Positions 28,001-35,823 are shown, counted from the first letter of the stretch. The stretch is DNA of 64,000 bases from Rothia nasimurium (GCF_014217215.1 NZ_CP056080.1:1426001-1490000); one strand, 5' to 3'. Translations and numbers: made by a program. The notes: generated by a model not told the origin, from the letters alone.

Positions 28001-28232
28001 CAAGGACGCCGGGCTCAAGCAAAGCGCCATGGCCAATACCAAGGTGGATTTTTACCACTCGAAGAATGTGCGCGTTGGCTTGGCGAATAAGCTCTGGGAC
28101 TACAGCTCAGATACTGCTGACCTGATTGACCACGTGCGCAAGCTGCCCCCGGAGCAGTTCGTGGAGTTCATGCTCGAAATGGGCCTGTACGAACTGCTGC
28201 GGGGCGAGAAGGTGGAGGAGCTGAGCCGCTAG
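25086..28232 (+). CDS. hsdR: type I restriction-modification endonuclease/translocase subunit
   Basis: Motor and nuclease subunit that cleaves unmodified DNA after translocation. 1048 residues, typical for HsdR. Nuclease site Asp152 and Glu166-x-Lys168 (RIDLVLF and IELKSE), Walker A GSGKT at 322-326, DEAH at 435-438, and motif III FFAFTATPKAKT. A C-terminal helical domain (about 780-1048) would bind HsdM. Start ATG 25086 with AGGAG eight bases upstream; an open frame from 25029 lacks one. It is GC-rich and host-like, in contrast to hsdS and the MBL gene before it, so the operon is a mosaic. It may have its own promoter in the preceding gap. Confidence 0.95.
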   Translation: MSRTHLERPLQQDICAYLAAHGWVHSPNSAGYDARRALYPADVLTWLQTSDPKNYATLIKPGTNPTAQQAQENRLLDRLITKLAAPEEQGGGTLNVLRKGFSVPGARRPFHLLAYPPQDNRNPELTDLYHKNILRVVEEVRYNPADETARIDLVLFINGLPVATIELKSEYTQTLQIAIDQYRTDRDPKTSPLLQEHRGALVHFALSQDEIAMTTKLAGKATNFLPFNRGANGGAGNPIIDGKLATSYFWEEILEPNTWITILTKFIYTNHQKITDPLTGKTTHKSHIRFPRYHQWRAVTKLVQAARTEGAGNKYLVQHSAGSGKTDSIAWTAHRLSNLHTPDGERVFDSVIVIADRQVLDQQLQDAIDQLVTTAGTFQPITRGSGDSKSKQLVEALTTGVPIIGVTLQTFPFALAEMTKEGGQLAGKHFAIIADEAHSSQSGKATDSIKEMLNTEIDAGIEESDPEADQVALTKMAQRVVGEGHQVSFFAFTATPKAKTLEVFGRRADGTGPHEPFDLYPMKQAIEEGFILDVLKNYTTYQMAAKIAQKNEDSGADEEIDIRKGTKSLINFVELHPTNVASKVAVILEHFEGRVKQELGGKAKAMVVTSSRAAAVRYQRAFEKAIAERALPLKTLVAFSGELPDPDVEVVPGVDTPTVTEASMNPDLKGRNLAEVFNQDGQHILIVANKYQTGFDQPLLVAMYVDKKLSGITAVQTLSRLNRRADGKENTYILDFVNDPEQIRAAFAEYYEDARIETESDLDLVAKQVDKLDAAGIYNRADVEQFWEKWVAPGARQASFDSLISIPVQRFVTRWRAAQEGIDGSTDRAALEVLLEFRSTLAQYVKSYAFFSQIFNFGDPYYEKLSAFADLLARKLRRFTLDEVSPEVVNVDDIVLTHYRLEKLREEEDLKLSSSQAAGLQGMTEAGLASIQERERKARSELIEKINKYFHGLDLSDEHQVGFATTFVAEAAKDAGLKQSAMANTKVDFYHSKNVRVGLANKLWDYSSDTADLIDHVRKLPPEQFVEFMLEMGLYELLRGEKVEELSR

Positions 28233-28366
28233 ATTCGTATTCTCTGGGAAGCCAGAACAAGGTTAACGGCTGTGCGTTCTCCCCTTCCTCTTCACAGAAA
28301 AGAATAGGAGCGATAGGCTGTACATCAGAGAATAGTTACGTCATGCCTAGGATGGGAGGATAGGAA

Positions 28367-28597
28367 ATGACCACTAGCACCGCTAACATTGCAAGGATTC
28401 AATCAGCGAAGACTGGTAGATGGGTATCAAAAACCAGTAGTAAAACTATAGCTCGTCGCCTATCTGCTGAGCCTATGCGTGGCACAGATGGTCTGACAGA
28501 CGAAGAGCGTGCTGTCTATGCCCAACGGGCAAAATCAATCCACAATAGTCTGCCTGCAGAAGACCTCGAAAAAGCTTTCGCCCGTCTATCTCAGTGA
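28367..28597 (+). CDS. small basic protein, upstream partner of a GNAT gene
   Basis: 76 residues, no recognised domain; lysine/arginine-rich N-terminal half (TGRWVSKTSSKTIARR) and an acidic-helical C-terminal half (LTDEERAVYAQRAKSI). GGGAGGAT lies before the ATG. Its stop is 8 bases before the likely start of the GNAT gene. Small gene plus GNAT acetyltransferase is the layout of AtaR-AtaT-like toxin-antitoxin modules, but this protein lacks an obvious ribbon-helix-helix. Antitoxin is therefore a guess from layout only. Confidence 0.6.
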   Translation: MTTSTANIARIQSAKTGRWVSKTSSKTIARRLSAEPMRGTDGLTDEERAVYAQRAKSIHNSLPAEDLEKAFARLSQ

Positions 28598-28605
28598 GGG
28601 AAGCT

Positions 28606-29151
28606 ATGACTACGGTAGCGTTCCCTCTGCCTTCTAGCTATCAACAGCAGATAGAAGGATGGGTCTGCACCCAGCCAGAAAAACAGGCTTATATGCCGGG
28701 TAGAGGTAGATTCCATCCCGCGCCTTGGGAGCTTGCAGTACAGTCGCTCATCAGGACCACCCGTATTTCAAAGGTAGCTAGAACTCCTCATGAAATGCTC
28801 GTTGGGCTAGTTACTGAAGGTCAGCTTCTTGCAGTTGCCTACATTGATTACAGTTCTTCCCGCAAGGCATTTCATATTGCCTATTTATCAGTTCGTATCG
28901 ACCACCAAGGATACGGTTTATCTCAATATTTGCTCGCTGCTTGTGTAAGTGCAGTTCAGAGTACCTATTTCTCAGATATAGAGACTCAGATTAACAATGC
29001 TATTAGGTTCTACTGTGAGGTTGATTCCCGTAATAGGGCGTCAATTTCTGCACTCCATGCATTTGGGTTCAGCTTGGCTGGGTCTGTGACTACAAGCCGT
29101 GAAGAAATCCAGACCTTTATTTATCAGGCACCTATTTCGGACCAGCTTTAG
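28606..29151 (+). CDS. GNAT-family acetyltransferase
   Basis: 181 residues. Acetyl-CoA pyrophosphate loop region YLSVRIDHQGYGLSQYLL and the later SRNRASISALHAFGF are GNAT hallmarks. The substrate is unknown. ATG 28606 is preferred because GAGGGA lies 5 bases upstream; a GTG at 28594 overlaps the previous gene. It lies in the accessory island between hsdR and the displaced hisF end, which makes a toxin (acetylating aminoacyl-tRNA) or a resistance enzyme possible. Context is the only evidence for that. Confidence 0.75.
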   Translation: MTTVAFPLPSSYQQQIEGWVCTQPEKQAYMPGRGRFHPAPWELAVQSLIRTTRISKVARTPHEMLVGLVTEGQLLAVAYIDYSSSRKAFHIAYLSVRIDHQGYGLSQYLLAACVSAVQSTYFSDIETQINNAIRFYCEVDSRNRASISALHAFGFSLAGSVTTSREEIQTFIYQAPISDQL

Positions 29152-29157
29152 AAGCCA

Positions 29158-29204
29158 CTACCGTATTTTGCACCCCCGCCGCTCGGATTGCGTCCGTCTC
29201 TTCG
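29158..29204 (-). pseudogene. displaced remnant of the hisF 3' end
   Basis: A 47-base segment aligning with 30933-30978, the real 3' end of hisF, with about seven differences and one indel. Both begin with the stop codon triplet, and an 18-base block encoding DAIRAAG is identical. The indel breaks the hisF frame. It lies next to the GNAT stop and 1.7 kb from hisF, with ecsC-terB between. Confidence 0.75.
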
Positions 29205-29459
29205 TCGAAATAGAAGGTATAAGTTTCGGTCACAAGGCCAGCAACTAATTTTACGGCTGAAAAAGTGTTCGGCCAGGACAAGATAAAACATACAAAAACA
29301 AGTACTGGGTTATCCGGTATTGCTGATATTTTCTCACTGCAAGGCCTGTCCGATGGGTCACAGCCCGGGGGGGCACATCGAGTGATAGTATAATTTACGA
29401 AGTTTGTAGCAGAGAATATCCTTACTTTGCATGTGCTTCTTCACAGAAGGGACGATACA
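29205..29459. other. region upstream of the EcsC-TerB gene
   Basis: About 250 bases with no gene supported. It contains a perfect TATAAT at 29389-29394, about 70 bases before the probable start, without a clear -35. A G7 run lies at 29367-29373. Confidence 0.4.
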
Positions 29460-30668
29460 ATGGGCCATTTTATTAGTGACAACGAGGTCCGTATGACTAG
29501 CTCGATTAATGAGGACATCTCTTCACCTGAAGAAGAGAAAAAACATGTAAAACAAGAAGTTAAGCGAATTCGAGAGTTTGTATCCAAGCTATCGATGGAT
29601 GATTTAAAGAGCGGAGACTGGTTCGCAAAACTGCTTGCATACTCTCTCAACCAATATGCGACTATGGTTGATGCGGAGTATTTCAAAGAGAAATACCCGA
29701 ATCTTCCTCCCGACGCTATCGTCGATGCCCGTATCAAAATGGCTGCGAACTACGCAGCTATCGAGGGGGCGCTTAGCTCAAGTGCTTATACAGGTGCTGT
29801 TATTGCAACAATCGGTTCGGGTGGTGGTTCTTCGCCGTTGACTCTACCTGCTGGCGGCGTGAGTTTCGTCATCGACTTGAGCTATACCTCCTATTTACAA
29901 CTCCGCATGACACATGATATTTCAGTGCTCTATGGGATACCACTGGATATAAATGATCCAAATGATACTTGGAAACTGGTGAAGCTGGCATTCGGAATCA
30001 AGGCTGGTGAAGCTACTGGTGGTGCGGCGATGAAGGCATTACCTGCTTTTATCCGTCCTATCATCAAAAAGATATTCAGCGGCGCTACACTTACAGCAGT
30101 TAGGAGCCTTCCAGTTGTAGGGAAGTACCTTCTTCAGCGCAACATCATTAAATTCGCTATCCCCGGTGTTTCTGTTCCCTTAACAGTTGCCGTAAATCGA
30201 TGGATGACTGTAGCGGCAGGAGAACGAGCCAAGATCTTACTTCGTAGAGAAGCACAAATCATTGAAGCCTCTCGACGAATTGTCGACCATGCCGAACATA
30301 TTGAGACATTACTCGCGACTTTATGGTGGATTATGAATATTGACAAAACCATCAAAGACGAGGAACGACTTCTTCTGCACTACCTCACTGTTTTTGCTGA
30401 GAAAAACGATGATAGAGGAGAAGAATTTCAGCAATTTATCAATTCTTTCAAGAGCCAGATAGAAATAGACGAAGAAAATCTGTGGAAACTGATTAAATCA
30501 GTCTCAATCGAAAGCGCTCCGAAACTTTACCGGGCTGCTGTAATTGCGGCTGCTGTTGATGGAAAAATCAGTAAGCAAGAGTTCGAACTTCTAAAAATTC
30601 TCGCTGAGCGCCTTGGTCTCACACATGACCAAAATTTAATCGATGAGATCAAACGCCAGTGGAAGTAA
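29460..30668 (+). CDS. EcsC-like protein with C-terminal TerB-like domain
   Basis: 402 residues. Residues about 50-260 resemble EcsC-family proteins (AYTGAVIATIG, then LTLPAGGVSFVIDLSYTSYLQ and YGIPLD). Residues about 285-395 form a TerB-like helical domain with VDGKISKQEFELLK, whose acidic positions could bind metal. Glycine/alanine-rich helices suggest peripheral membrane contact. Starts at 29460 (AGAAGGGA upstream) and 29493 (GAGGT upstream) are both possible. It is an AT-richer single gene bounded by two copies of the hisF end. TerB domains occur in stress and phage-defence systems, so a membrane-linked defence or stress role is possible, unproven. Confidence 0.75.
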   Translation: MGHFISDNEVRMTSSINEDISSPEEEKKHVKQEVKRIREFVSKLSMDDLKSGDWFAKLLAYSLNQYATMVDAEYFKEKYPNLPPDAIVDARIKMAANYAAIEGALSSSAYTGAVIATIGSGGGSSPLTLPAGGVSFVIDLSYTSYLQLRMTHDISVLYGIPLDINDPNDTWKLVKLAFGIKAGEATGGAAMKALPAFIRPIIKKIFSGATLTAVRSLPVVGKYLLQRNIIKFAIPGVSVPLTVAVNRWMTVAAGERAKILLRREAQIIEASRRIVDHAEHIETLLATLWWIMNIDKTIKDEERLLLHYLTVFAEKNDDRGEEFQQFINSFKSQIEIDEENLWKLIKSVSIESAPKLYRAAVIAAAVDGKISKQEFELLKILAERLGLTHDQNLIDEIKRQWK

Positions 30669-30732
30669 ATACCCAGCTGAATAGAAGTTGGTTAGGGGAA
30701 AAATCTATTTGAGTTGAAGAAGTAAGGCAAGC

Positions 30733-30758
30733 CAGGCTCACAGCGAAGCTGCTGGCTC
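30733..30758. repeat. 26-base dispersed repeat, copy A
   Basis: CAGGCTCACAGCGAAGCTGC and six further bases are identical, inverted, to 38494-38519 in the rib operon. The core matches the hairpins at 10925 and 61141. Confidence 0.85.
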
Positions 30759-30763
30759 GATGA

Positions 30764-30803
30764 AGTGAGCGGGTGCGAGCGCGCGAGCACACAAGAGCGA
30801 ACG
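30764..30803. repeat. 40-base dispersed repeat, copy A
   Basis: Identical over 40 bases to 55654-55693, next to zapE. Both copies lie just downstream of a gene whose 3' end is duplicated (hisF here, zapE there) and in the same orientation relative to that gene. Confidence 0.9.
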
Positions 30804-30932
30804 CAATCCGCCGTCAGGCGGGGCGTGAGGGTCAGGCTTGCGCCTATTCCGCCCGCAGATTTATTTCCTCGCGCGCTCGGAATCTGCTGGGCTCCATCCA
30901 GCGTGAGCCTGGTGCGCCTTACTCGTCTTCTC

Positions 30933-31694
30933 CTACCGTACTTCGTACCCTGCCGCTCGGATTGCGTCCTTCACTTCGCCAATGCTGACCTCGCCGAAGT
31001 GGAAAATGGAAGCTGCGAGGACGGCGTCCGCGCCTGCTTCGATGGCGGGTGGGAAGTGCTCGGCTGCGCCTGCGCCGCCCGAAGCAATCAGGGGTACGGT
31101 GACGACAGAACGCACCGCGCGAATCATGGGCAGGTCAAAGCCGGCCTTGGTGCCGTCGGCGTCAATGGAGTTCAGCAGGATCTCGCCCACACCACGCTCC
31201 TGGGCCTCAGCAACCCATTCAAGCAGGTCAAGGCCGGTGGATGTACGGCCGCCGTGGGTGGTTACCTCATAGCCTGACGGGGTAGCATCCGACTTCTTAG
31301 CGTCCGCCGAGAGCACCAGCACCTGGGACCCAAACCGCTCGGTAATCTCGTTGATCACCTCGGGCCGGGCAATAGCGGCAGTGTTGATAGAGGCCTTATC
31401 GGCGCCGGTGCGTAGCAGGCGGTCGACGTCCTCAGCGGTGCGCACTCCCCCGCCCACGGTCAGCGGGATAAAAACCTGTTCAGCGGTTGACGACACCACA
31501 TCGAAGGTGGTCTGACGGTCCGAAGAAGAGGCGGTGACGTCCAGGAAGGTCAGCTCATCGGCGCCCTCAGCGTTGTAGCGCTTGGCGAGTTCTACCGGGT
31601 CGCCAGCGTCGCGCAGACCCTCAAACTTGACGCCCTTGACCACGCGGCCGGCGTCCACATCAAGACACGGAATAACACGAATGGCAACACCCAC
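30933..31694 (-). CDS. hisF: imidazole glycerol phosphate synthase subunit HisF
   Basis: Cyclase subunit that with HisH makes IGP and AICAR from PRFAR and ammonia. 253 residues, a beta/alpha barrel with Asp residues in [15 protein letters not shown] and the second phosphate site [11 protein letters not shown]. Start GTG 31694 ([12 protein letters not shown]) with AAAGGGGG before it; the frame continues to 31757 without homology. It is the last gene of hisE-hisG-hisF. Its final 15 codons have a decayed copy at 29158-29204. hisH is not in the window. Confidence 0.96.
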   Translation of the reverse strand: MGVAIRVIPCLDVDAGRVVKGVKFEGLRDAGDPVELAKRYNAEGADELTFLDVTASSSDRQTTFDVVSSTAEQVFIPLTVGGGVRTAEDVDRLLRTGADKASINTAAIARPEVINEITERFGSQVLVLSADAKKSDATPSGYEVTTHGGRTSTGLDLLEWVAEAQERGVGEILLNSIDADGTKAGFDLPMIRAVRSVVTVPLIASGGAGAAEHFPPAIEAGADAVLAASIFHFGEVSIGEVKDAIRAAGYEVR

Positions 31695-31730
31695 GGGCGC
31701 GCCCCCTTTCCTTGAAAGCAAAACTGAAGC

Positions 31731-31767
31731 GGCGGCGTCCGCCCATATCAGGGGCAAGGACGCCGCC
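31731..31767 (-). terminator. hairpin between hisG and hisF
   Basis: Ten-pair perfect stem GGCGGCGTCC/GGACGCCGCC with a 17-base loop, followed on the minus strand by GCTTCAGTTTTGC. It lies just after the hisG stop and could attenuate read-through into hisF. The arms contain the GCGTCCGC word frequent in this window. Confidence 0.6.
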
Positions 31768-31775
31768 GGGTAAAG

Positions 31776-32621
31776 TTACAGGCGCGCAGCCTGAATGGCG
31801 GTGACTAGGATGCCGCGGCCGCCGATGTCGTAGAGGGAATCCATGACCTTATTCGCTGCCTTGCGCGGCACCATGGAGCGCACAGCAACCCAGCCCTCGC
31901 GTGAGAGCGGCGAGATGGTCGGGGCTTCAAGGCCGGGGGTCAGGGTGGTGGCAGCCTTAAGGTTAGCCTCTTCGATGTTGTAGTCAATCATCACGTACTG
32001 GCGGGCAATCAGCACACCCTGCAGGCGGCGCTGGAGGCGCTCAAGACCGGCGTGGTCCTCAACGCCGGGGCGCTTAATCAGCAGGGCCTCGGAGCGCATA
32101 ATCGGGTCGCCAAAAGGTTCCAGGCCGGCTGCGCGCATGGTGTTGCCGGTTTCCACGACGTCGGCGATCGCGTCCGCAACGCCCAAACGAATCGAGGACT
32201 CAATAGCACCATCCAGGCGCACCACCGACGCGTTGATACCGGAGCGTTCCAGATAGTCGGTCAGCAGACGCTTGTAGCTGGTGGCGATGCGCTTACCTTC
32301 AAGTTCGGACGGGTCGGTGTAGGTACCGGCGGGCCCTGCCAGGCGGAAGGTGGAGCGGGCAAAATCGAGCTTGAGCGCTTCCTCAGCGTGGGTGCCGGAG
32401 TCGAGCAGCAGGTCGCGACCGGTGATACCGACATCCAGGGTGCCCTCACCCACGTACACGGCGATGTCGCGGGGGCGCAGGTAGAAAAATTCAACCTCGT
32501 TGTCCTGATCAACGAGCACCAGCTCGCGGGAGTCGCGGCGCTGGAGGTAGCCAGCCTCGGTCAGCATGGTGATGGCAGCCTGAGAAAGCATGCCCTTATT
32601 AGGAACTGCAACGCGCAGCAT
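31776..32621 (-). CDS. hisG: ATP phosphoribosyltransferase, long form
   Basis: First and committed step of histidine synthesis, coupling ATP and PRPP. 281 residues, the HisG-long type with a C-terminal ACT-like regulatory domain for histidine feedback (about 200-281). Motifs: AVPNKGMLS at the start, DVGITGRDLL near 64-73, and VADAIADVVETGNTMRAAGL for PRPP binding. It starts 24 bases after the hisE stop. Confidence 0.96.
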   Translation of the reverse strand: MLRVAVPNKGMLSQAAITMLTEAGYLQRRDSRELVLVDQDNEVEFFYLRPRDIAVYVGEGTLDVGITGRDLLLDSGTHAEEALKLDFARSTFRLAGPAGTYTDPSELEGKRIATSYKRLLTDYLERSGINASVVRLDGAIESSIRLGVADAIADVVETGNTMRAAGLEPFGDPIMRSEALLIKRPGVEDHAGLERLQRRLQGVLIARQYVMIDYNIEEANLKAATTLTPGLEAPTISPLSREGWVAVRSMVPRKAANKVMDSLYDIGGRGILVTAIQAARL

Positions 32622-32645
32622 AGGTTATTCCTTCGCAGTGATGGT

Positions 32646-32909
32646 TTAGAGGTACTTGTAGATATCTTCGGGAGTCAGTCCCTTGGCGATCATCATGCAC
32701 TGCAAATGGTAAATCAGCTGTGAAGCCTCTTCAGCGAACTCGGCGTCAGACTGGAATTCAGCGGCCATCCAGACTTCCGCTGCTTCTTCTACGATTTTCT
32801 TACCGATAAAGTGCACGCCTTTGTCGAGTTCCGCAACGGTGCCGGAGCCCTCAGGGCGGGTTTCAGCCTTTTCGGCTAGCTCTGCGAATAGGGTTTCAAA
32901 GTTCTTCAC
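32646..32909 (-). CDS. hisE: phosphoribosyl-ATP diphosphatase
   Basis: Second step of histidine synthesis, removing pyrophosphate from PR-ATP. 87 residues, an all-helical MazG-like fold with [20 protein letters not shown], whose glutamates bind magnesium, and [13 protein letters not shown]. It is the first gene of hisE-hisG-hisF. Separate HisE and HisI, as here, is usual in actinobacteria. Confidence 0.96.
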   Translation of the reverse strand: MKNFETLFAELAEKAETRPEGSGTVAELDKGVHFIGKKIVEEAAEVWMAAEFQSDAEFAEEASQLIYHLQCMMIAKGLTPEDIYKYL

Positions 32910-32963
32910 GGTCTCTAGCGTACCGCTCTTTGAGGTGCTGGCGTTACCGGGCAGGTTTAGATT

Positions 32964-34325
32964 TCATCTTTCGGTCACTTTTGAAAAGGGCTTGCTGAAG
33001 ACCGGCAGAATAATATCTTGGGCGTTCAGCTCATCGACCATGACCTTGTCGAATTTTTCCCCGGGTTTAGTCTTGCTGAACTGTGCCCGGCGAATACCCC
33101 ACATCAGTTCTGATAAGAGATACTGGCCCGCGGTTCCACCCACCGACAGGCAGTAGGTGGTCAGCAGGGCCTGCCCCAGGGTTTCCAGAGCGCCGTCGGT
33201 AGCAAAGATAGTGCCTAGAATTCCCTGGTAGATGAGCATGCCCGGGAAGAGCGGCAGAAAGGCCACCGTCATAATGGCGTTAGAGGTTAGACGCAGGGGC
33301 TTTGAGAGAAGGACGCAGGCCCCGCCTACCAGCACAGCTGTCAGGGCGATAGCCCCATAGGGGGTAAGCCCCAGTGCCTCTATTACAAGATAGAGACCGT
33401 GAGCCAGTAAGCCGGTGGCAGCAAGCACCAGCAGCTGCACCTTTCTGCCTCCGCAAGTCAGGGCAAAGCCCAGACTGACCAGCGCGGCCCCTAGCAGGGG
33501 GTCAAGAATCTGGGCTGTTTCGGTATCGAGGGTGCGAATAAACCGGAACTCATCATCAACGAACCAGCCGGCCACCCCGATACCGAGAGCCACACCTGTT
33601 ACCAAACCTGCCGTGCATATAAGGGCGTCCAACAGGCGTCCTACCGCAGACAAATACCAGCCCATGATGGAATCCTGCACCGCAGCATAGGCGGCAACCC
33701 CAGCCAGATAGGCGGCTAGGGACGAGACGACGGTGATGGCGACGTCCGCCCCGACGGGTGACACCAGGTTGAAGAGGGTTGCAACCGTCACCGCCACGAA
33801 CCCGGCCAGGGCGTAGCGAAAAATGCCGGGTGCCCGCGCAATTTTGACCCACCGGTACACAGCCGCAACGAGCACGGAAGCGAGGAAAGCGCCCACGGTT
33901 GTGAAGTTACCTGCCCCGAGCAGCTGGCTAAACCCGATACCCAGCAGACCTGACCCCAGCAAAGAAACACCCCAGTGAACGGGGTGAAGGCCGGTGTCCT
34001 CTTCTTCCAGTAGCTCGATAGCCCGATTTGTGGTGATGTCACCGGTGAGTAGACCTTCAATTATTTTCTCGGTCTTGGAGCGCCACTGAATTGCTAGGCT
34101 GCCGGGGGCGATGTCGAAGATTTCGGTGTAAGGAAGCTGGCCCTCGCCGCGGGAATCGCTGATGATGAGCTGACCCATGGTGACGCTGACGGTCACGCCG
34201 CGCAGGCCAGCCGCTGAGCTTATTGCGAGGAGGGTTTTTGTGGTGGTTGCAGAGCTGGCTCCGCTGCGGATCAGTGATTCCCCGAGCAGAGCCAGTAGCT
34301 TATAGGTGGGTGCGTTATGTGTCAT
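32964..34325 (-). CDS. ThrE-like threonine/serine exporter family protein
   Basis: 453 residues. The N-terminal third (about 1-115) is the soluble DUF1212 domain with LGESLIRSGASSATTTKTLLAISSA. It is followed by about ten membrane segments in two blocks of five, as in Corynebacterium ThrE (fused ThrE/ThrP type). It probably exports small amino acids or related solutes at the cytoplasmic membrane. Monocistronic on the minus strand; 53 bases separate its end from the hisE start. Confidence 0.82.
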   Translation of the reverse strand: MTHNAPTYKLLALLGESLIRSGASSATTTKTLLAISSAAGLRGVTVSVTMGQLIISDSRGEGQLPYTEIFDIAPGSLAIQWRSKTEKIIEGLLTGDITTNRAIELLEEEDTGLHPVHWGVSLLGSGLLGIGFSQLLGAGNFTTVGAFLASVLVAAVYRWVKIARAPGIFRYALAGFVAVTVATLFNLVSPVGADVAITVVSSLAAYLAGVAAYAAVQDSIMGWYLSAVGRLLDALICTAGLVTGVALGIGVAGWFVDDEFRFIRTLDTETAQILDPLLGAALVSLGFALTCGGRKVQLLVLAATGLLAHGLYLVIEALGLTPYGAIALTAVLVGGACVLLSKPLRLTSNAIMTVAFLPLFPGMLIYQGILGTIFATDGALETLGQALLTTYCLSVGGTAGQYLLSELMWGIRRAQFSKTKPGEKFDKVMVDELNAQDIILPVFSKPFSKVTER

Positions 34326-34362
34326 GGTTTATCTGACCACAAGCTTACCCTGCTTACTACTT

Positions 34363-34390
34363 TTAGACCTGCTTGAGTGCCACCACGGTT
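34363..34390 (-). pseudogene. displaced remnant of the ribH 3' end
   Basis: 28 bases matching 35889-35916, the ribH 3' end including its stop codon, with two differences. Read on the minus strand it still encodes TVVALKQV and a stop, against TVVALKQL in ribH. It lies on the far side of the nuclease gene from ribH. Confidence 0.75.
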
Positions 34391-34433
34391 CTAGAGCTAA
34401 GCTCCTGGACCTGAAAAACAAGCATTTCAATGC

Positions 34434-34472
34434 AATAGCTCTCCTGCCTTCTAAGAAGACAGAAGAGCTATT
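34434..34472 (-). terminator. terminator hairpin after the nuclease gene
   Basis: Long stem AATAGCTCT/AGAGCTATT extending inward through CTGCCTTCT/AGAAGACAG with one or two mismatches. It lies just downstream of the minus-strand nuclease gene end (34486). Confidence 0.65.
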
Positions 34473-34485
34473 TTGTCTAAAAGAA

Positions 34486-35664
34486 TTAGCGGTTCGGGCA
34501 GGGGGTCCAGCTCTTACCACCGGGTGCATAGCAACGAGGCCCAGTATAACCGGGGTAAGGGTTAGTGTCCGGTGCAGGTGCGGAATCAGGCGCCGGGGCG
34601 GGCTGATTCAAATCAGGTGCCGGGTTTGGAGCTGGCTGATTCAGCTGTGCCTGCCGTTGACGCTCTGCCTCGGCTGCTTGTTCGGCAGCAAGTCGTTCAG
34701 CTTCTGCTTGAGCAGCGGCTGCTTGCTCAGCGGCAATCCGATCAGCCTCAGCTTGAGCAGCGGCTGCTTGCTCAGCGGCAATCCGGTCAGCCTCAGCCTG
34801 CGCATCGGTTGCTTGCTCTGCAACCTCATTGGCAAGTCCTTGCTCTTCAGCAGCATTTGATTCAGCATCATTGACATTATCGTTTTGCCCCGACGCTGGA
34901 TTCGTCAGAGTCTCTTTCTTAGTCTTCGCTGTACCAACTAATTCAGTTAATTCCGAAACAATTTTTCCAACTTTATTGGTCTTCGAAAGACCTACAAGAA
35001 ATGCGTACTCAGCTTCAGAAGGAATCTCATTCAACAAATCTATGAGTTCAGTTGCTTCTTCCATAACAGCTTCGACCTCTTCCACAGTCTCAGCTGCTGC
35101 GAGCTCTTCATGCAGTGCTTTTGCCTGTGCGGGAATGCTACAAGCAACGTTAGAATCGAATAAACCTACGCCTGAGTTAGCCGCACTGTTCTGAGCATTA
35201 AGCACTCTTTGATAGAACTTTGAATTAGGCTCAAAGACTACTGCAGTACCTAAACCGGCACGAGCAATCTCTTCATTCACAAACTCACCGTTAGAGAGGA
35301 ATACTCCAGCCAGCGTCCTGCCGAATTTATCTGTTTTCTCTACATCATATTCAAGAGTAACTGCAGTACCTTCAGGTAGTTTTCCTTCAAGGAAAGTAGC
35401 TGCTTCAGGACCTAAACATTGCACGTTTTTATTTGGATGCTTAGTTTCAGGTGTGTCCACGTTGAGAAGTCTTACTCGTGTTTCAGTTCCTTCAAGTGAA
35501 ACGTCAACAGTATCTCCATCGATAACTCGAATAACTGTTGCAGAAGCAGTTGTAGAGCTCTCCTTAGAAGCAGCAGCAGTCAGTGGTTCTTTGGAGCTGG
35601 AGCAACCTACCAAGCCTAAAAGGCTAACTAAAGTAAGGGCAAGAGTGCGATGTATAGCGGGCAC
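34486..35664 (-). CDS. secreted thermonuclease-like lipoprotein with low-complexity C-terminus
   Basis: 392 residues. Lipoprotein signal with lipobox ending at Cys21 (LLGLVGC). A staphylococcal-nuclease domain at about 42-170 has Asp50, Arg65, Asp70, Glu73 and Arg116 at the positions of the catalytic residues of SNase (VIDGDT, RVRLLNVDTPE, FGRTLAG). Residues about 265-330 are repeats of AEADRIAAEQAAAAQ, a probable coiled coil, then a Pro-rich linker and a terminal YTGPRCYAPGGKSWTPC motif with paired cysteines. It is likely to degrade extracellular DNA or RNA. AT-richer than its surroundings and flanked by two copies of the ribH 3' end, so probably acquired. Confidence 0.85.
   Translation of the reverse strand: MPAIHRTLALTLVSLLGLVGCSSSKEPLTAAASKESSTTASATVIRVIDGDTVDVSLEGTETRVRLLNVDTPETKHPNKNVQCLGPEAATFLEGKLPEGTAVTLEYDVEKTDKFGRTLAGVFLSNGEFVNEEIARAGLGTAVVFEPNSKFYQRVLNAQNSAANSGVGLFDSNVACSIPAQAKALHEELAAAETVEEVEAVMEEATELIDLLNEIPSEAEYAFLVGLSKTNKVGKIVSELTELVGTAKTKKETLTNPASGQNDNVNDAESNAAEEQGLANEVAEQATDAQAEADRIAAEQAAAAQAEADRIAAEQAAAAQAEAERLAAEQAAEAERQRQAQLNQPAPNPAPDLNQPAPAPDSAPAPDTNPYPGYTGPRCYAPGGKSWTPCPNR
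34690..34810. repeat. in-frame 45-base tandem repeats in the nuclease gene
   Basis: The unit encoding AEADRIAAEQAAAAQ occurs about three times, the first two almost identical in DNA. Copy number may vary between strains by slippage. It is protein-coding, not a CRISPR array. Confidence 0.8.
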
Positions 35665-35823
35665 GATTCACTTCTTCCACGGAATTGTGTGTTGTGTATA
35701 GATTTCCTTCAGATAAAGGCTCAACACAACTCTATAGCACCTAGCACTCGTCCAAATTTTCCGTTAGGTCAGCTCGTTAAGATTTTCTATTATTACTAAT
35801 AGATCAACCCCAAATATACTGGG

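Larger units (their letters stand above)
30669..30932. other. repeat-rich spacer between ecsC-terB and hisF
   Basis: About 260 bases without a gene. It holds a member of the palindromic repeat family (30733-30758) and the 40-base repeat (30764-30803), plus further short hairpins (CCGCCGTCAGGCGGGG). It acts as the end region of both convergent genes. Confidence 0.6.

Noticed and set aside
30765-31277. A 170-codon plus-strand frame sharing the peptide GCERASTQERT with one at 55640
   Set aside because: The shared peptide comes from the 40-base non-coding repeat; the rest is antisense to hisF.
34690-34810. Regular 45-base repeats as a possible CRISPR array
   Set aside because: The repeats are contiguous, in frame and encode AEADRIAAEQAAAAQ; there are no spacers. 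No CRISPR array was seen anywhere in the window.
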